Below, piece after piece: positions 44,843 to 54,207 of a stretch of DNA of 64,000 bases. This DNA is from Thiocystis violacea. Its GTDB lineage: Bacteria; Pseudomonadota; Gammaproteobacteria; Chromatiales; Chromatiaceae. Numbering within the stretch: position 1 is the first letter of the stretch; each line of letters starts with the position of its first letter. The notes below the pieces were generated by a model that was given only the letters and a program-made list of their open reading frames with translations, was not told the DNA's origin and searched no databases. Location: positions 1 to 64,000 of the forward strand of contig NZ_NRRF01000017.1 in the NCBI RefSeq assembly GCF_016583565.1. Reading direction: 5' to 3'. A program made the translations under genes and the position numbers.

Positions 44843-47254
44843 ATGACGGATGAGGATCGAGTGGAGAACGAAAGCGAGAATGCGGGCGAAGAGAACGCGC
44901 GCGAGGAGGGCGAACTGATCCAGCTCGCCCGGGCGAACGACGTACTGCCCACGGATATCCACATCCTGCCCGTCGCGTCCCGCCCGTTCTTTCCAGGCCA
45001 GGCCGTGCCCCTCATGATGGACGCCGAGCACTGGGCGTCAACGATGAAAGCGGTCGCGGAGACCGATCACAAGATCCTGGGTGTCATCCTGGTCGATAGC
45101 GAGACCTCCGAAGAGGCGACGACCGAGAACTTCTATCCGATCGGCACCGCCTGTCGCGTGCATCGCATCCACCAGCAGGACGGCCACCTCCAAGTTCTGG
45201 TGGAATGTCTGCAGCGTTTCCGCCTCAGCAGCTGGGTCAGCAAGGCGGTGCCTTTCCGCGCGTGCGTCTCCTACCTGCCGGAGCCCGACGCCTCGCCCGA
45301 CAGCGGCGTCAAGGCCTATGCCATGGCGGTCATCAATACCATCAAGGAGCTGCTGCCGCTCAATCCCCTCTATGTCGAGGAGCTACGCGTCTTCCTGGAT
45401 CGCTTCGGTCCCGATGATCCCTCGCATCTGGCCGATTTCGCGGCCAGCCTCACGACCTCCTCCAAGGAACAGCTGCAAGAGGTCCTGGAGATTCTGCCGC
45501 TGCTGCAGCGCATGGAAAAGGTGCTGGTGCTGCTGAACAATGAGCTGGAGCTCGCCCGCGCCCAGCAGAAGATCCGTCGCACCGTCGAGGAGAAGATGCA
45601 CAAGCAGCAGCGCGAGTTCTTCTTGCGCGAGCAGCTGAAGGCCATCCAGAAAGAGCTCGGGATCGCCAAGGACGACCGCACCGCCGAGATCGACAAGTTC
45701 CGCGCGCGAATCGAGACGCTGACCCTGAGCGAGCAGGCGCTCAAGCGGGTGGAGGAAGAGCTGGAGAAGATGGGGATCCTGGAGACGGGGTCTCCGGAAT
45801 ACTCGGTGACGCGCAACTATCTCGACTGGATCACCCTCTTGCCCTGGGGCAAGCACTCCGAGGACAAGCTCGATCTCAAGCGCGCCCGCCGCGTCCTGGA
45901 TCGCGACCACTACGGCCTGGAGGACGTCAAGAAGCGCATCCTGGAGTTCCTCGCCGTCGGCATTCACAAGGGCGAGATCGCCGGCTCCATCATCCTGCTC
46001 GTCGGCCCTCCCGGTGTCGGCAAGACCTCCATCGGTCACTCGATCGCCGACGCCCTGGGTCGCCGCTTCTACCGCTTCTCGGTGGGCGGCATCCGCGACG
46101 AGGCGGAGATCAAGGGCCACCGCCGCACCTATATCGGCGCCATGCCCGGCAAGTTCCTGCAGTCCATGAAGGATGCCGGCACCGCCAATCCGGTCCTCAT
46201 GCTCGACGAGATCGACAAGATCGGCGCCTCCTACCACGGCGATCCGGCCTCGGCCCTGCTCGAAGTGCTTGACCCGGAGCAGAACGCCGACTTCCTCGAT
46301 CACTACCTGGATCTGCGCTTCGACCTCTCGAAGGTGCTCTTCGTCTGCACGGCAAACCAGCTCGACAGCATTCCCGGACCGCTGCTCGACCGCATGGAGG
46401 TCATCAAGCTGTCGGGATACATCGCCGAAGAGAAGCTGCAGATCGCTAAGAAATACCTGCTGCCCCGCCAGATCGACAGGGCGGGGCTCGGCAAGAAGGC
46501 GGTCAAGCTGGACACCAAGACGCTGCGCGCCCTCATCGAAGGCTACGCGCGGGATGCCGGTGTGCGCCGACTGGAGAAGCAGCTCGGCAAGATCGTCCGC
46601 AAGATCGCGGTGCGCATGCTGGAGGGCGAAGAGACGCCCATCACCGTGACCGGCGCCGATCTCAAGGACTACCTCGGCAGCCCGGTGTTCCGCGACGAGC
46701 GCAAGCTCTCGGGCCCTGGCGTTGTCACGGGCCTCGCCTGGACCGCCATGGGCGGCGCCACGCTCTCGATCGAGGCGGCCCGCACCCACAGCTTTAACCG
46801 CGGCTTCAAGCTGACCGGGCAGCTCGGCGACGTCATGAAGGAATCGGCCGAGATCGCCTACGGTTATCTGGTCAGTCACGCGACCGAGTTCGGCGCGGAT
46901 CCGGCCTTCTTCGAGAAGTCATTCATCCACGTCCATGTTCCGGCCGGGGCGACACCCAAGGATGGCCCGTCCGCGGGTGTCACCATCACCTCGGCGCTGC
47001 TTTCGCTTGCCCGCAACGAGCCGGTGCGGCGCATCGCCATGACAGGCGAGATCACGCTGACAGGGGAGGTCTTCCCGGTCGGCGGCATCCGCGAGAAGCT
47101 CATCGCCGCGCGGCGCGCCGGTATCAAGGAGATCATCCTGCCGGAGGACAATCGGGGCGATTTCGACGAAGTACCCGAGCATGTCCGCAAGGGTCTGAAG
47201 GTGCACTTCGCGTCGCGTTACGAGGATGTGCTGCCGCTGCTCTTTCAGCGCTGA
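44843..47254 (+). CDS. lon: ATP-dependent Lon protease
   Basis: 803 residues from the ATG at 44843, with GAGG six bases upstream. The N-terminal LON substrate domain (about 30-230) begins PVASRPFFPGQAVPL. The AAA+ module has Walker A GPPGVGKTS (Gly388 onward) and Walker B NPVLMLDEIDK. The serine-lysine protease has catalytic Ser710 in KDGPSAGV and Lys752 in GGIREKL. It degrades misfolded and regulatory proteins. The usual clpP-clpX-lon-hupB neighbourhood is not present, so this may be a second lon or a rearranged locus. Confidence 0.95.
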   Translation: MTDEDRVENESENAGEENAREEGELIQLARANDVLPTDIHILPVASRPFFPGQAVPLMMDAEHWASTMKAVAETDHKILGVILVDSETSEEATTENFYPIGTACRVHRIHQQDGHLQVLVECLQRFRLSSWVSKAVPFRACVSYLPEPDASPDSGVKAYAMAVINTIKELLPLNPLYVEELRVFLDRFGPDDPSHLADFAASLTTSSKEQLQEVLEILPLLQRMEKVLVLLNNELELARAQQKIRRTVEEKMHKQQREFFLREQLKAIQKELGIAKDDRTAEIDKFRARIETLTLSEQALKRVEEELEKMGILETGSPEYSVTRNYLDWITLLPWGKHSEDKLDLKRARRVLDRDHYGLEDVKKRILEFLAVGIHKGEIAGSIILLVGPPGVGKTSIGHSIADALGRRFYRFSVGGIRDEAEIKGHRRTYIGAMPGKFLQSMKDAGTANPVLMLDEIDKIGASYHGDPASALLEVLDPEQNADFLDHYLDLRFDLSKVLFVCTANQLDSIPGPLLDRMEVIKLSGYIAEEKLQIAKKYLLPRQIDRAGLGKKAVKLDTKTLRALIEGYARDAGVRRLEKQLGKIVRKIAVRMLEGEETPITVTGADLKDYLGSPVFRDERKLSGPGVVTGLAWTAMGGATLSIEAARTHSFNRGFKLTGQLGDVMKESAEIAYGYLVSHATEFGADPAFFEKSFIHVHVPAGATPKDGPSAGVTITSALLSLARNEPVRRIAMTGEITLTGEVFPVGGIREKLIAARRAGIKEIILPEDNRGDFDEVPEHVRKGLKVHFASRYEDVLPLLFQR

Positions 47255-47317
47255 GCGGCCTCCGCGGGAGATTCTGTCACGTGCCGCGCACCGCCAGGCT
47301 CGGCGGGCGCGCAAGCC

Positions 47318-48022
47318 TCAGGCCAATCCCTCGACGCGAGCCCCTTGTCGGCGGTAGCCGACGCCTGCCAGTCCGAGGAGTGCTGAGCCGAACAGCCAGA
47401 CGGCGGCCGGGATGGGCACGGCCGAGAACTGGATGTCACCGATGGCGCCGGAGCCGGCCAGATGGAGCTCGAAGGAAGTGACGCGAGCATCCGTGAACAC
47501 CAAATGCTCATACCGATTCCGCCTGCAACCCGAGCCGCAACTGACATCTTCCGAATTACCTAAGGAGACGGTCCTGAGCAAGCCAGTCTCATCGAAGAGC
47601 TTGATGATACTGCCGGCGTTCATGTCGAAGACATTCAGGCTTTCGAGAGTCACCTTTTCGCCGAAGACGATGCTTAAGATGCCACCTCCCGCAAAGTCGT
47701 TGGGTACGGTCGCTCTCGAGTCCTGAATGATGAGCACATTGCCAGGGCGATAGGACTCGATTGCAGTGGTGCCGATTCTGTCGAATGGCGCCCCCAAATC
47801 GGTGTCGTTGCCGGTCGGCGAATTCGTGTTGAACACCCAGGCTTCGCCCTTCCCGCCAGTTGCGGAAATCGAGACGTTGGTCACCGCAGTGGTGATGCTG
47901 GTGATGCTCGTTTTCGTCGGGAGCCCCGCGAAATCGATGGTCGCCGCCAAGGCGTTGCCCATCCCGAGCAACAGCAGCCCTGCCAGGCCGCTCTTGAGGA
48001 ATTGGTTGCGTATCGTTGCCAT
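47318..48022 (-). CDS. VPxPA-CTERM (exosortase-sorted) surface protein
   Basis: 234 residues. Signal peptide with cleavage after ALA (MATIRNQFLKSG..GMGNALA). The mature part is a Thr/Ser-rich beta domain of about 180 residues with a disulfide-capable CGSGC. The C-terminus is VPIPAAVWLFGSALLGLAG then YRRQGAR: a VPxPA signature, a hydrophobic helix and a basic cluster. This is the sorting tripartite of the PEP-CTERM class, in the VPxPA variant. Such proteins are cleaved by exosortase and go to the exopolysaccharide-bearing surface. The start has GGAG 6 bases upstream. A sigma-54-like promoter lies upstream. Confidence 0.88.
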   Translation of the reverse strand: MATIRNQFLKSGLAGLLLLGMGNALAATIDFAGLPTKTSITSITTAVTNVSISATGGKGEAWVFNTNSPTGNDTDLGAPFDRIGTTAIESYRPGNVLIIQDSRATVPNDFAGGGILSIVFGEKVTLESLNVFDMNAGSIIKLFDETGLLRTVSLGNSEDVSCGSGCRRNRYEHLVFTDARVTSFELHLAGSGAIGDIQFSAVPIPAAVWLFGSALLGLAGVGYRRQGARVEGLA

Positions 48023-48087
48023 GGGCTTCTCCAGGAGTTGTCCGCTTCCGCCGGGTCGGTTGACCCTGCCTTGGCGTGACGGTGATG

Positions 48088-48103
48088 AGCAGGTGGTTTG
48101 CCA
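48088..48103 (-). promoter_or_regulatory. Candidate sigma-54 promoter of the VPxPA gene
   Basis: On the minus strand the sequence TGGCAAACCACCTGCT has GG and GC separated by exactly 10 bases, the -24/-12 signature (consensus TGGCAC-N5-TTGC). Start of transcription near 48077 would leave a leader of about 55 nt. RpoN-dependent control by PrsK/PrsR is described for PEP-CTERM genes, which agrees. The -12 side (CTGC) is a poor match. Confidence 0.45.
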
Positions 48104-48315
48104 GTTTAATGCAAAGTTGATGCCGGAGATGGGGTTTTCGGCTCGGGTACGCTCCGTGCGGCTGAAAAATGATTTTTATCAGCGAATTGCAATCTTTCTG
48201 CATGCGGGTCGCCGCGCTGGGTCAGCAAGAATCCTTGGCTCCAGCTGGCTTGGGGGCGTCGCACTTTAGAGACAGAGTCACAGCCTGGAGCCGATCACCC
48301 GTTCACGCCAGAGCC

Positions 48316-48351
48316 TCAGTGCTTCTCAGGCGATCAGTGCTTCTCAGGCGA
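48316..48351. repeat. Perfect 18-bp tandem duplication
   Basis: TCAGTGCTTCTCAGGCGA occurs twice head to tail (48316-48333 and 48334-48351) with no mismatch. It is in the gene-free stretch between the VPxPA gene and rfbD. Confidence 0.7.
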
Positions 48352-48611
48352 GCGGCGCCTGACCCAGGACTCGGCGGTCAGTGATCTCGGCGGGTGGGCG
48401 CGATCGCGTGGCCGATTGCGCCGGAAGGTCGGTAGATCCTGTTCGAGAGTTCAGCGACCCGACCGCAACAGGCTGTCAGGGTCGCCGGATATGCCAGAGT
48501 GGCGGCTTCCCCGGTCTGGGGGGATGGCTTGGCTGTCCGCCAGCTCGGCGGAGCGGCAGCGGTCAGCTCTGGGGCTCGCGGATGCGAGACCCCAGTGGTT
48601 TCAGATCCTGA

Positions 48612-49526
48612 TCAGCACTTGAGCTCTTCAAGACAGTCCGCGAGCGACACTCTCCAGTCCGGCATGCTCAGGCCGAAGGTCTCTTGGAAACGCCGATTGT
48701 TGAGCACCGAGAACATCGGCCGCTTGGCCGGCGCCTGATACTCCGACGAGGGGATCGGGATCAGCTTCGCGGGGCTCCCGCTCGCCTCCAGGATGGCGCG
48801 GGCAAAACCATACCAGCTGACTTCACCCGATCCGGTCAGATGATAGAGGCCACCGACCTGGTCGAGATCGAGATCGCCGCGCATGACGCGATAGAGCACC
48901 TGCGCGGTGACCTCCGCGAGCATCCGGCTCCAGGTCGGCGAGCCGATCTGGTCGTCGACCACCCGCAGCTCTTCGCGCTCCTGAAAGAGCCGCCGCATGG
49001 TCAGCAGGAAGTTGGCGCCGCGCGCGCCATAGACCCAGCTGGTGCGGAAGATGAGCGCCTTGGCGCCGGATTCCAGCAGCGCGCGCTCGCCGCCGAGCTT
49101 GGTCTCGCCGTAGACGTTCAAGGGGTCCGGGGTGTCGTTTTCCGTGTAGGCGCGACCGAGCGTGCCGGAGAAGACGAAGTCCGTGGAGTAGTGGATCACC
49201 GGCACGCCGGACTGGGCCGCCAGCGCGCCGAGCTCGCCGAGCGCATCGGCGTTGATGCGGCGCGCCGTCTCCAGGTCCTTTTCCGCCTTGTCGACCGCGG
49301 TGTAGGCGGCCGCGTTGATGATGGCGTCCGGCTCCGTGTCCTTGACCAGACGGGCGAGCGAATCGGCATTCATGAGGTCGATGACCGGACCGCATTCGCC
49401 CTCCAGTGAGGCGGCGACCACGTCGCCCAGGCAGGCAAGCGTGCGGCGCAGCTCCCAGCCCACCTGGCCGTTGGAGCCGATCAGCAAGAGACGTGGCCGG
49501 GCGCCGGCCGCCATTCGTTGACTCAT
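48612..49526 (-). CDS. rfbD: dTDP-4-dehydrorhamnose reductase
   Basis: 304 residues. Rossmann N-terminus LLLIGSNGQVGWELRRTL with GxxGxxG (GSNGQVG), the INAAAYTAVDKAEKD block, catalytic YxxxK in VYGETK, and the preceding HYSTDFVFSG. It makes dTDP-L-rhamnose from dTDP-4-keto-rhamnose using NADPH. Last gene of rfbBACD; its start overlaps the rfbC stop by ATGA (49523-49526). Confidence 0.95.
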   Translation of the reverse strand: MSQRMAAGARPRLLLIGSNGQVGWELRRTLACLGDVVAASLEGECGPVIDLMNADSLARLVKDTEPDAIINAAAYTAVDKAEKDLETARRINADALGELGALAAQSGVPVIHYSTDFVFSGTLGRAYTENDTPDPLNVYGETKLGGERALLESGAKALIFRTSWVYGARGANFLLTMRRLFQEREELRVVDDQIGSPTWSRMLAEVTAQVLYRVMRGDLDLDQVGGLYHLTGSGEVSWYGFARAILEASGSPAKLIPIPSSEYQAPAKRPMFSVLNNRRFQETFGLSMPDWRVSLADCLEELKC

Positions 49527-50089
49527 GAGTAATCCTCGAGGCCGGGGAGTCGCTCCACCGGGATGTCTTTGAGGCAGCGTGCGCCGCTGTCTTTCTGGGA
49601 GAGCTCCGGCGTGCCGTCGAGCGGCCAGTCGATGCCGATGTCGGGGTCGTCCCAGCGCACGCTGAATTCGTTCTCCGGGCTGTAGTAGTCGGTGTTCTTG
49701 TAGACGAAGAGGGCGGTCTCGGCCGTGACCAGAAAGCCGTGCGCGAAGCCTGGCGGGACCCAGAGCTGGCGCTTATTCTCGCCGGACAGGGTCACGCCGA
49801 CCCAGCGTCCGAAGTGGGGCGAGCCGCGTCGGATGTCGACGGCGACGTCGAAGACCTCGCCGGTCAGAACCTGCACCAGCTTACCCTGCGCGCGCGGATG
49901 TTGGATGTGCAGCCCACGCAGGACGCCCTTGCGCGAGAAGGATTGATTGTCCTGCACCATGGGCTGGGGAATGCCCAGCTCGGCGTAGCTGCTGGAGCGG
50001 AAGCTTTCCAGGAAGTAGCCGCGCTCGTCGCCCCAGACCTTGGGCTCGATGATGAGCACGCCAGGGATCGCGGTCTCGATCACCCTCAT
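49523..50089 (-). CDS. rfbC: dTDP-4-dehydrorhamnose 3,5-epimerase
   Basis: 188 residues from the ATG at 50089, which forms an ATGA overlap with the end of rfbA. Cupin epimerase: catalytic His in GLHIQHP, Tyr in [11 protein letters not shown], and the [12 protein letters not shown] strand. Third step of dTDP-L-rhamnose synthesis. Very tight packing (4-bp overlaps on both sides) shows cotranslation with rfbA and rfbD. Confidence 0.95.
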   Translation of the reverse strand: MRVIETAIPGVLIIEPKVWGDERGYFLESFRSSSYAELGIPQPMVQDNQSFSRKGVLRGLHIQHPRAQGKLVQVLTGEVFDVAVDIRRGSPHFGRWVGVTLSGENKRQLWVPPGFAHGFLVTAETALFVYKNTDYYSPENEFSVRWDDPDIGIDWPLDGTPELSQKDSGARCLKDIPVERLPGLEDYS

Positions 50090-50967
50090 AGCGATCCCCG
50101 CCGCAGCAGGCCGAGCAGATAGTCGCCATAGCCGCTCTTCCGCAGCTCTGTCGCCATGGCCCGCAGCTGCGCCTCGTCGATCCAGCCATTGAAGAAGGCG
50201 ACCTCCTCCGGGCAGCAGATCTTCAGGCCCTGGCGTTTCTCGATGGTCTCGATGAACTGGCCGGCCTGCATCAGGGACTCGTGAGTCCCGGTGTCCAGCC
50301 AGGCCGTGCCGCGACCGATGCGCTCCAGCACCAGCTCGCCTCGATGGAGATAGCAATTGTTCAGGTCGGTGATCTCCAGCTCGCCGCGCGGGGAGGGCGT
50401 GAGCGTCTCGGCGAGCTCACAGGCCTTGCCGTCGTAAAAATAGATGCCGGTCACTGCCCAGTTCGATTTCGGCGCGGTGGGCTTCTCCTCAATGCTGACC
50501 ACCTTGCCGGCGGCATCGAATTCCGCGACGCCGTAACGCTGCGGATCGGACACGTAATAGCCGAACACGGTCGCGCCGTGCGCGCGCGCACTCGCGGCCT
50601 TGAGCTGCGTCACCAGGCCATGACCGTAGAAGATGTTGTCGCCCAGGACGAGACAGGAGGGTGAGTCGCCGACAAAGTCCGCGCCGATGAGGAAGGCCTG
50701 CGCCAGCCCGCCCGGATGCGGCTGCTCGGCGTAGCTCAGGGACAGGCCCCATTGAGCGCCGTCCCCCAGCAAGGACTGAAACATCGGCAGATCCTGCGGT
50801 GTCGAGATGATCAGGATCTCGCGAATCCCCGCCAGCATGAGCGTGGACAGCGGATAGTAGATCATCGGCTTGTCGTAGACCGGGAGCAGCTGCTTGCTGA
50901 TCGACCGGGTCAGCGGGTAGAGCCGCGTGCCGGAGCCGCCCGCCAGGATGATGCCTTTTCGATTCAT
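50086..50967 (-). CDS. rfbA: Glucose-1-phosphate thymidylyltransferase
   Basis: 293 residues. Nucleotidyltransferase start [16 protein letters not shown] (about 5-20), then [26 protein letters not shown] and LEITDLNN. It forms dTDP-glucose from dTTP and glucose-1-phosphate, the first step of the dTDP-rhamnose pathway. Second gene of the cluster, 15 bp after rfbB. Confidence 0.96.
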   Translation of the reverse strand: MNRKGIILAGGSGTRLYPLTRSISKQLLPVYDKPMIYYPLSTLMLAGIREILIISTPQDLPMFQSLLGDGAQWGLSLSYAEQPHPGGLAQAFLIGADFVGDSPSCLVLGDNIFYGHGLVTQLKAASARAHGATVFGYYVSDPQRYGVAEFDAAGKVVSIEEKPTAPKSNWAVTGIYFYDGKACELAETLTPSPRGELEITDLNNCYLHRGELVLERIGRGTAWLDTGTHESLMQAGQFIETIEKRQGLKICCPEEVAFFNGWIDEAQLRAMATELRKSGYGDYLLGLLRRGSL

Positions 50968-50982
50968 TCCGGTCTCCTTCCC

Positions 50983-52044
50983 TCAGGACGCTGCCGCGCC
51001 CAGTCGCTCGCCCAGATAGCTGCCGTCCATGACGCGCTGGCACCAGGCTGGATTCTCAAGATACCAAGTCACCGTGCGACGCATCCCCGACTCGAAGGTC
51101 TCCCGAGGCTCCCAACCCAGCTCGCGCTTGAGCTTGGTTGCGTCGATGGCATAGCGTCGATCATGCCCCGGTCGATCGGGCACGAAGCTCTTGAGTTCGG
51201 TGTGGGGGCGATGCAAGGCGTCGGGCAGCAGCTCGTCAAGCAGGGCGCAGAGCGTATCCACGACCTCAAGGTTGGTCCGCTCGCTGTTGCCGCCGACGTT
51301 GTAGACCTCGCCCGGCGCGCCGGCTTCCAGCACCCGCCAGATGGCCCGGCAGTGATCCATGACGTAGAGCCAGTCGCGAATGTTGCCGCCGTCACCGTAA
51401 ATCGGCAGCGGCTCGCCGCGCTGCGCCTTGAGGATCATCAGCGGGATCAGCTTCTCGGGGAACTGGTAAGGGCCGTAGTTGTTCGAGCAGTTCGTGGTGA
51501 CCACCGGCAGACCGTAGGTATGAAACCAGGCACGCACCAGGTGATCCGATGCCGCCTTCGAGGCGGAGTACGGGGAGTTGGGGGCGTAGGCCGTGGTCTC
51601 TGTGAAGAGTCCGGTCGGACCGAGCGAGCCGTACACCTCATCGGTCGAGACATGCAGGAAGCGAAAGCGATCCCGCGCGCCGCCCGAGCGCTTTGCCCAA
51701 TGCTCACGGGCGCAGTCGAGCAGGTTGAAGGTCCCGACCACATTGGTCTGAATGAACTCACCTGGCCCGTCGATCGAGCGGTCGACATGACTCTCGGCGG
51801 CGAAGTTGACGACGGCATCGACCTCATGCTCGGCGAGCAACTGGCTCACCAGCGCGCGGTCGGCGATGTCTCCCTGGACGAAGACATGACGCGGGTTGTC
51901 CCGCAGATCGGCCAGGGTGTCCAGGTTGCCGGCGTAGGTCAGGAGATCCAGGTTGACCACGCGGACATCGGCGGCGTCCAGGACGTAATGGACGAAGTTG
52001 CCGCCGATGAAGCCGGCGCCGCCAGTGACGAGTAAGGTGCGCAT
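50983..52044 (-). CDS. rfbB: dTDP-glucose 4,6-dehydratase
   Basis: 353 residues from the ATG at 52044, which has GAGGA five bases upstream; longer frames upstream belong to ssb sequence in another frame. Rossmann [11 protein letters not shown] at the N-terminus, the DIAD block, [23 protein letters not shown] and catalytic YSASK. It makes dTDP-4-keto-6-deoxyglucose. First gene of rfbBACD, 22 bp after ssb on the same strand. The products feed O-antigen or exopolysaccharide. Confidence 0.95.
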   Translation of the reverse strand: MRTLLVTGGAGFIGGNFVHYVLDAADVRVVNLDLLTYAGNLDTLADLRDNPRHVFVQGDIADRALVSQLLAEHEVDAVVNFAAESHVDRSIDGPGEFIQTNVVGTFNLLDCAREHWAKRSGGARDRFRFLHVSTDEVYGSLGPTGLFTETTAYAPNSPYSASKAASDHLVRAWFHTYGLPVVTTNCSNNYGPYQFPEKLIPLMILKAQRGEPLPIYGDGGNIRDWLYVMDHCRAIWRVLEAGAPGEVYNVGGNSERTNLEVVDTLCALLDELLPDALHRPHTELKSFVPDRPGHDRRYAIDATKLKRELGWEPRETFESGMRRTVTWYLENPAWCQRVMDGSYLGERLGAAAS

Positions 52045-52066
52045 CGCGTCCTCGAGGATCCTTGTC

Positions 52067-52576
52067 TCAGAAGGGAATATCGTCGTCGAAATCGGCAGAC
52101 CCGCCGAAGCCGCCCGACTGCGCCGGTGGAGCCTCATTGACGCCGCCGCTGGGCGCCGGACGCTGACCGCCGCCGCGGGACTGCGGAGCAGGTGCGTCAT
52201 CGAAGGGCACTGAAGACCCCATGCCGCCGCCCTGGCGGCTGTCGAGCATCTGCATGGTGCCATTGATGTCGACGACCACTTCCGTGCTGTAGCGGTCCTG
52301 GCCGTCCTGGGTCTGCCACTTGCGCGTGCGCAGCTTGCCCTCGACGTAGATCTTGGAGCCCTTACGCAGGTACTGCTTGACGATCTCCGCGATCTTCCCG
52401 AAGAAGACGACGTTGTGCCACTCCGTGCGCTCCTGCTTCTCGCCGGTGTTGCGATCCTTCCAGGTCTCACTGGTCGCGATTCGGATATTGGCCACCGCAT
52501 CGCCGCTCGGCATGTAACGCACTTCGGGATCGGCCCCGAGATTGCCGATCAGAATCACCTTGTTCACTCCCGCCAT
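52067..52576 (-). CDS. ssb: Single-stranded DNA-binding protein
   Basis: 169 residues from the ATG at 52576, with GGAGGA upstream. OB fold about 1-110: [42 protein letters not shown]. The Gly/Gln/Pro-rich disordered tail ends in DDDIPF, the conserved SSB protein-interaction tip. It protects single-stranded DNA in replication and repair. The order ssb - MFS - uvrA here matches gammaproteobacterial neighbourhoods. Confidence 0.96.
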   Translation of the reverse strand: MAGVNKVILIGNLGADPEVRYMPSGDAVANIRIATSETWKDRNTGEKQERTEWHNVVFFGKIAEIVKQYLRKGSKIYVEGKLRTRKWQTQDGQDRYSTEVVVDINGTMQMLDSRQGGGMGSSVPFDDAPAPQSRGGGQRPAPSGGVNEAPPAQSGGFGGSADFDDDIPF

Positions 52577-52652
52577 ATCTTCCTCCCGCCCCACGCCATG
52601 CTGGGACGATCAATCGCTCACTGAAAAAACGCTAGCCGCGCCGCACTTCCTG

Positions 52653-54092
52653 TCAGGCATTGGCCGAAGAAAAGGTCTGCAATCTTGCCCAATCGAGCTG
52701 ACGACTGTCCACTTTGAGGTAGGCCACGCCTTCATCGATCGCGATCACCGCCTCCTTGACGCCGGGCACCGCAAGCAGACGCTGCTCCAGCCCGTAGACG
52801 TCGCCCTCCGGCGCGTCCCCCAGGGAGAGCACATGCCGCGTCAGGTTCTCGGGGATGGTCATCGTCATCACGAGCCCAACCCAGACCGCGCAAGTCAAGG
52901 CCCCGACCAGATAGACCGCATCGGCGCCGAAACTCTCATGCGCCACGCCGCCCAGGAGTCCGCCCAGAAAGGCCCCGACGAACTGCGAGCTTGAGAACAC
53001 GCCCATCGCGGTTCCCTTGGCGCCGGCCTTCGCGGCCTTGGAGACCAGCGAAGGCAGCACGGCCTCAAGCAGATTGAAGATCGTGAAGACGACGATGAGC
53101 AGGATCCCGACGCCCCACAGCGAACTGTTCAGCGCGAAGAAGCCCAGCATGGACAGACCCAGCACGAGCACCGACCCGGTGAGGACTTCCCGCACCTTGC
53201 CAAGGCGCTCCGCCATGATGATGAAAGGCACCATGGCGACGATGGCCAGCAGCACGGCCGGTAGATAGATGATCCAGTGATCGGCCAGCGGCAGCCCGGC
53301 ATCCTGGATGGACAGCGGCAGCACCACGAAGAGGCTGACCATGGTCAGATGCAGCATGAAGATCGCCAGATCGAGCCGCAGCAGGGTCGGATTCCGCACC
53401 ACGCCGGATAGCTGACTCATCACCGGCTGGGCATCGCGGTGGATCCGCGAGCGCTCGGGGTCCGGCACCACATAGGCCAGCACCAGCATGCCGATGACCG
53501 CCAGCAGCCCGGTCAGCCAGAAGATGCCCGAGATGCCGATCCAGCGGGACAGGGCCGGCCCGAGCACCAGTGCCGCGGCGAAGGAGAGCGCGACGCTGAT
53601 GCCGATCGCGGCCATCCCTTTGGTGCGCACCTCGTCGCGCGTTAGATCGGCTGTCAAGGCGATGATGGCGGCCGCGATCGCCCCGCTGCCCTGCAGCACG
53701 CGACCGAGAATGACCCCCTGGATGCTGTCCGCCATGGCTGCGACGCAGCTCCCGAGCATGAAGAGCACCAGCCCGCCGTAGATGACCGGCTTGCGTCCAA
53801 TGCGATCGGACAGGAGTCCAAGCGGAATCTGGAACAAGGCCTGCGTGAGTCCGTAAGCACCGATGGCCAGACCGACCAGAATGGGGGTCGATCCGGGCAA
53901 ATTGTGCGCATAGATCGCAAGCACCGGAAGCACCATGAAGAGCCCGAGCATGCGCGTGGAGAAGATGACCGCGAGCCCGGCCGCGGCACGGCGCTCGCTC
54001 GGCAGCAGCGGAATGCGGGGAATCTCTGGCTGGGGTCTGTCTGTCTGTGTCACGGCCAACGGCCTTTGCGTCTTGAAGGCGAAGCTTCGCAT
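52653..54092 (-). CDS. MFS transporter with C-terminal YAM-like domain (YajR type)
   Basis: 479 residues from the ATG at 54092. Twelve TM helices with motif A in [13 protein letters not shown], then a C-terminal soluble domain (about 405-475) with [21 protein letters not shown], resembling the YAM ferredoxin-like domain of YajR. The substrate is not known. It lies between ssb and uvrA, on the ssb strand and divergent from uvrA. About 115 bp separate it from the uvrA start. Confidence 0.88.
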   Translation of the reverse strand: MRSFAFKTQRPLAVTQTDRPQPEIPRIPLLPSERRAAAGLAVIFSTRMLGLFMVLPVLAIYAHNLPGSTPILVGLAIGAYGLTQALFQIPLGLLSDRIGRKPVIYGGLVLFMLGSCVAAMADSIQGVILGRVLQGSGAIAAAIIALTADLTRDEVRTKGMAAIGISVALSFAAALVLGPALSRWIGISGIFWLTGLLAVIGMLVLAYVVPDPERSRIHRDAQPVMSQLSGVVRNPTLLRLDLAIFMLHLTMVSLFVVLPLSIQDAGLPLADHWIIYLPAVLLAIVAMVPFIIMAERLGKVREVLTGSVLVLGLSMLGFFALNSSLWGVGILLIVVFTIFNLLEAVLPSLVSKAAKAGAKGTAMGVFSSSQFVGAFLGGLLGGVAHESFGADAVYLVGALTCAVWVGLVMTMTIPENLTRHVLSLGDAPEGDVYGLEQRLLAVPGVKEAVIAIDEGVAYLKVDSRQLDWARLQTFSSANA

Positions 54093-54207
54093 AATAGCAG
54101 CTTGGCCCGAGCGGCAGCAGCGCCCACTCTTCTCGCGACCTTCGCCAAGGCTGTTCCGCATCCATTCTCAGGCCGTCGCCTCCAGCCCCGCAGACCCCGG
54201 CAGCATC

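Larger units (their letters stand above)
48023..48611. other. Gene-free stretch upstream of the VPxPA gene
   Basis: 589 bp between the VPxPA gene and rfbD; both run leftward on the minus strand. It contains the sigma-54-like element and an 18-bp perfect tandem duplication. I see no gene. Confidence 0.5.
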
